A stretch of DNA of 51,857 nt from Rhodobacteraceae bacterium REDSEA-S34_B6. Its GTDB lineage: Bacteria; Pseudomonadota; Alphaproteobacteria; Rhodobacterales; Rhodobacteraceae. Below the pieces are notes generated by a model, which was not told the DNA's origin, did not search any database, and saw nothing but the letters and a program-made list of their open reading frames with translations. The position numbers and the translations under genes are program-made. The stretch spans positions 1-51,857 of the forward strand of contig LUQC01000024.1 in the NCBI GenBank assembly GCA_001627925.1. The letters run 5' to 3'. Below are positions 51,752-51,857 of this stretch, in pieces (positions within the stretch are counted from its first letter, which is position 1; every line of letters starts with the position of its first letter).

Positions 51752-51857
51752 TCAATAATTAGAATTCGTACGTCGTCGAATCCATGAAATACTGACATAA
51801 AAAATCCCTATAGCAAATGTGAAAATTGGGAGGCCATATCGCATATTGATGTCTAGT
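51752..51857 (-). CDS. Possible 3' end of a membrane protein gene
   Basis: On the minus strand a frame comes in from the right edge and ends with TGA at 51752-51754. Its last residues form a hydrophobic helix and a basic tail (MRYGLPIFTFAIGIFYVSIS, then WIRRRTNSNY). This looks like a membrane protein end or a very short membrane protein starting at the ATG at 51844. The region is too short to decide. Confidence 0.35.
   Translation of the reverse strand, partial: LDINMRYGLPIFTFAIGIFYVSISWIRRRTNSNY

Noticed and set aside
1-51857. CRISPR arrays, insertion sequences, prophage genes, tRNA or rRNA genes
   Set aside because: No regularly spaced repeats, transposase or integrase genes, tRNA-like cloverleaf or rRNA sequence noticed while reading both strands.

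Overview
The window looks like a chromosomal catabolic region of a low-GC (around 40% by eye) marine-type alphaproteobacterium. The signs are a TRAP transporter of DctP/Q/M type, three ABC/TRAP uptake systems for small polar organics, many Gfo/Idh/MocA dehydrogenases, Rieske and flavin N-demethylase genes, and very tight gene packing. The taxon is an inference: no rRNA, tRNA or marker gene is present. I see no phage, insertion sequence or CRISPR array. No gene-free stretch exceeds about 265 bases.

Left part (1-5935): the 3' end of a sulfatase, an SDR dehydrogenase, an M20 dipeptidase, three small proteins (two are single-helix membrane proteins of 58 and 38 residues), then an FCD-type GntR regulator divergent from a Gfo/Idh dehydrogenase. 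Middle-left (6077-19076): a long plus-strand catabolic block. It holds a TRAP transporter; a QuiC-like fusion of a TIM barrel with an HPPD-like domain, whose TIM-barrel half has lost three of four metal ligands; a short citrate-synthase-fold lyase; two Gfo/Idh dehydrogenases; an unrecognised 219-residue protein; a second TIM barrel that keeps all four metal ligands; a CoA-acylating aldehyde dehydrogenase; and a ThDP enzyme. AT-rich inverted repeats sharing the core AAAATAYC lie at the regulator, at the TRAP promoter and over the -10 box of a promoter at 14894-14922, so the block may be one regulon. The order suggests uptake of a polyol, cyclitol or acidic sugar, oxidation, isomerisation or dehydration, ThDP-dependent cleavage or decarboxylation to an aldehyde, and conversion to an acyl-CoA. 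The substrate cannot be read from sequence.

Centre (19147-24248): a DMT exporter, a small protein, a PfkB kinase, a PhyH-type oxygenase, a broken DapA-family gene and an NHL-repeat protein. Amine region (24399-36295): a TMADH-family demethylase with a Rieske oxygenase, a class III aminotransferase, an amine oxidase, a polyamine-type ABC transporter (binding protein convergent to its own permease/ATPase genes), a cupin and a second Rieske oxygenase. This suggests use of methylated amines or polyamines.

Right part (36468-51857): a BMP-type nucleoside-like ABC transporter in a row with a CodA-like deaminase, a DadA-like oxidase, a BKACE enzyme and a ureohydrolase. Then comes an overlapping glycosyltransferase / nucleosidase / spore-photoproduct-lyase-like radical SAM / SDR operon, two terminator-like hairpins, an AruI-like ThDP decarboxylase and a divergent proline-racemase-family gene with Ser/Thr in place of both catalytic cysteines. 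The radical SAM operon and the QuiC-like fusion with its block are the two best candidates for undescribed biology.
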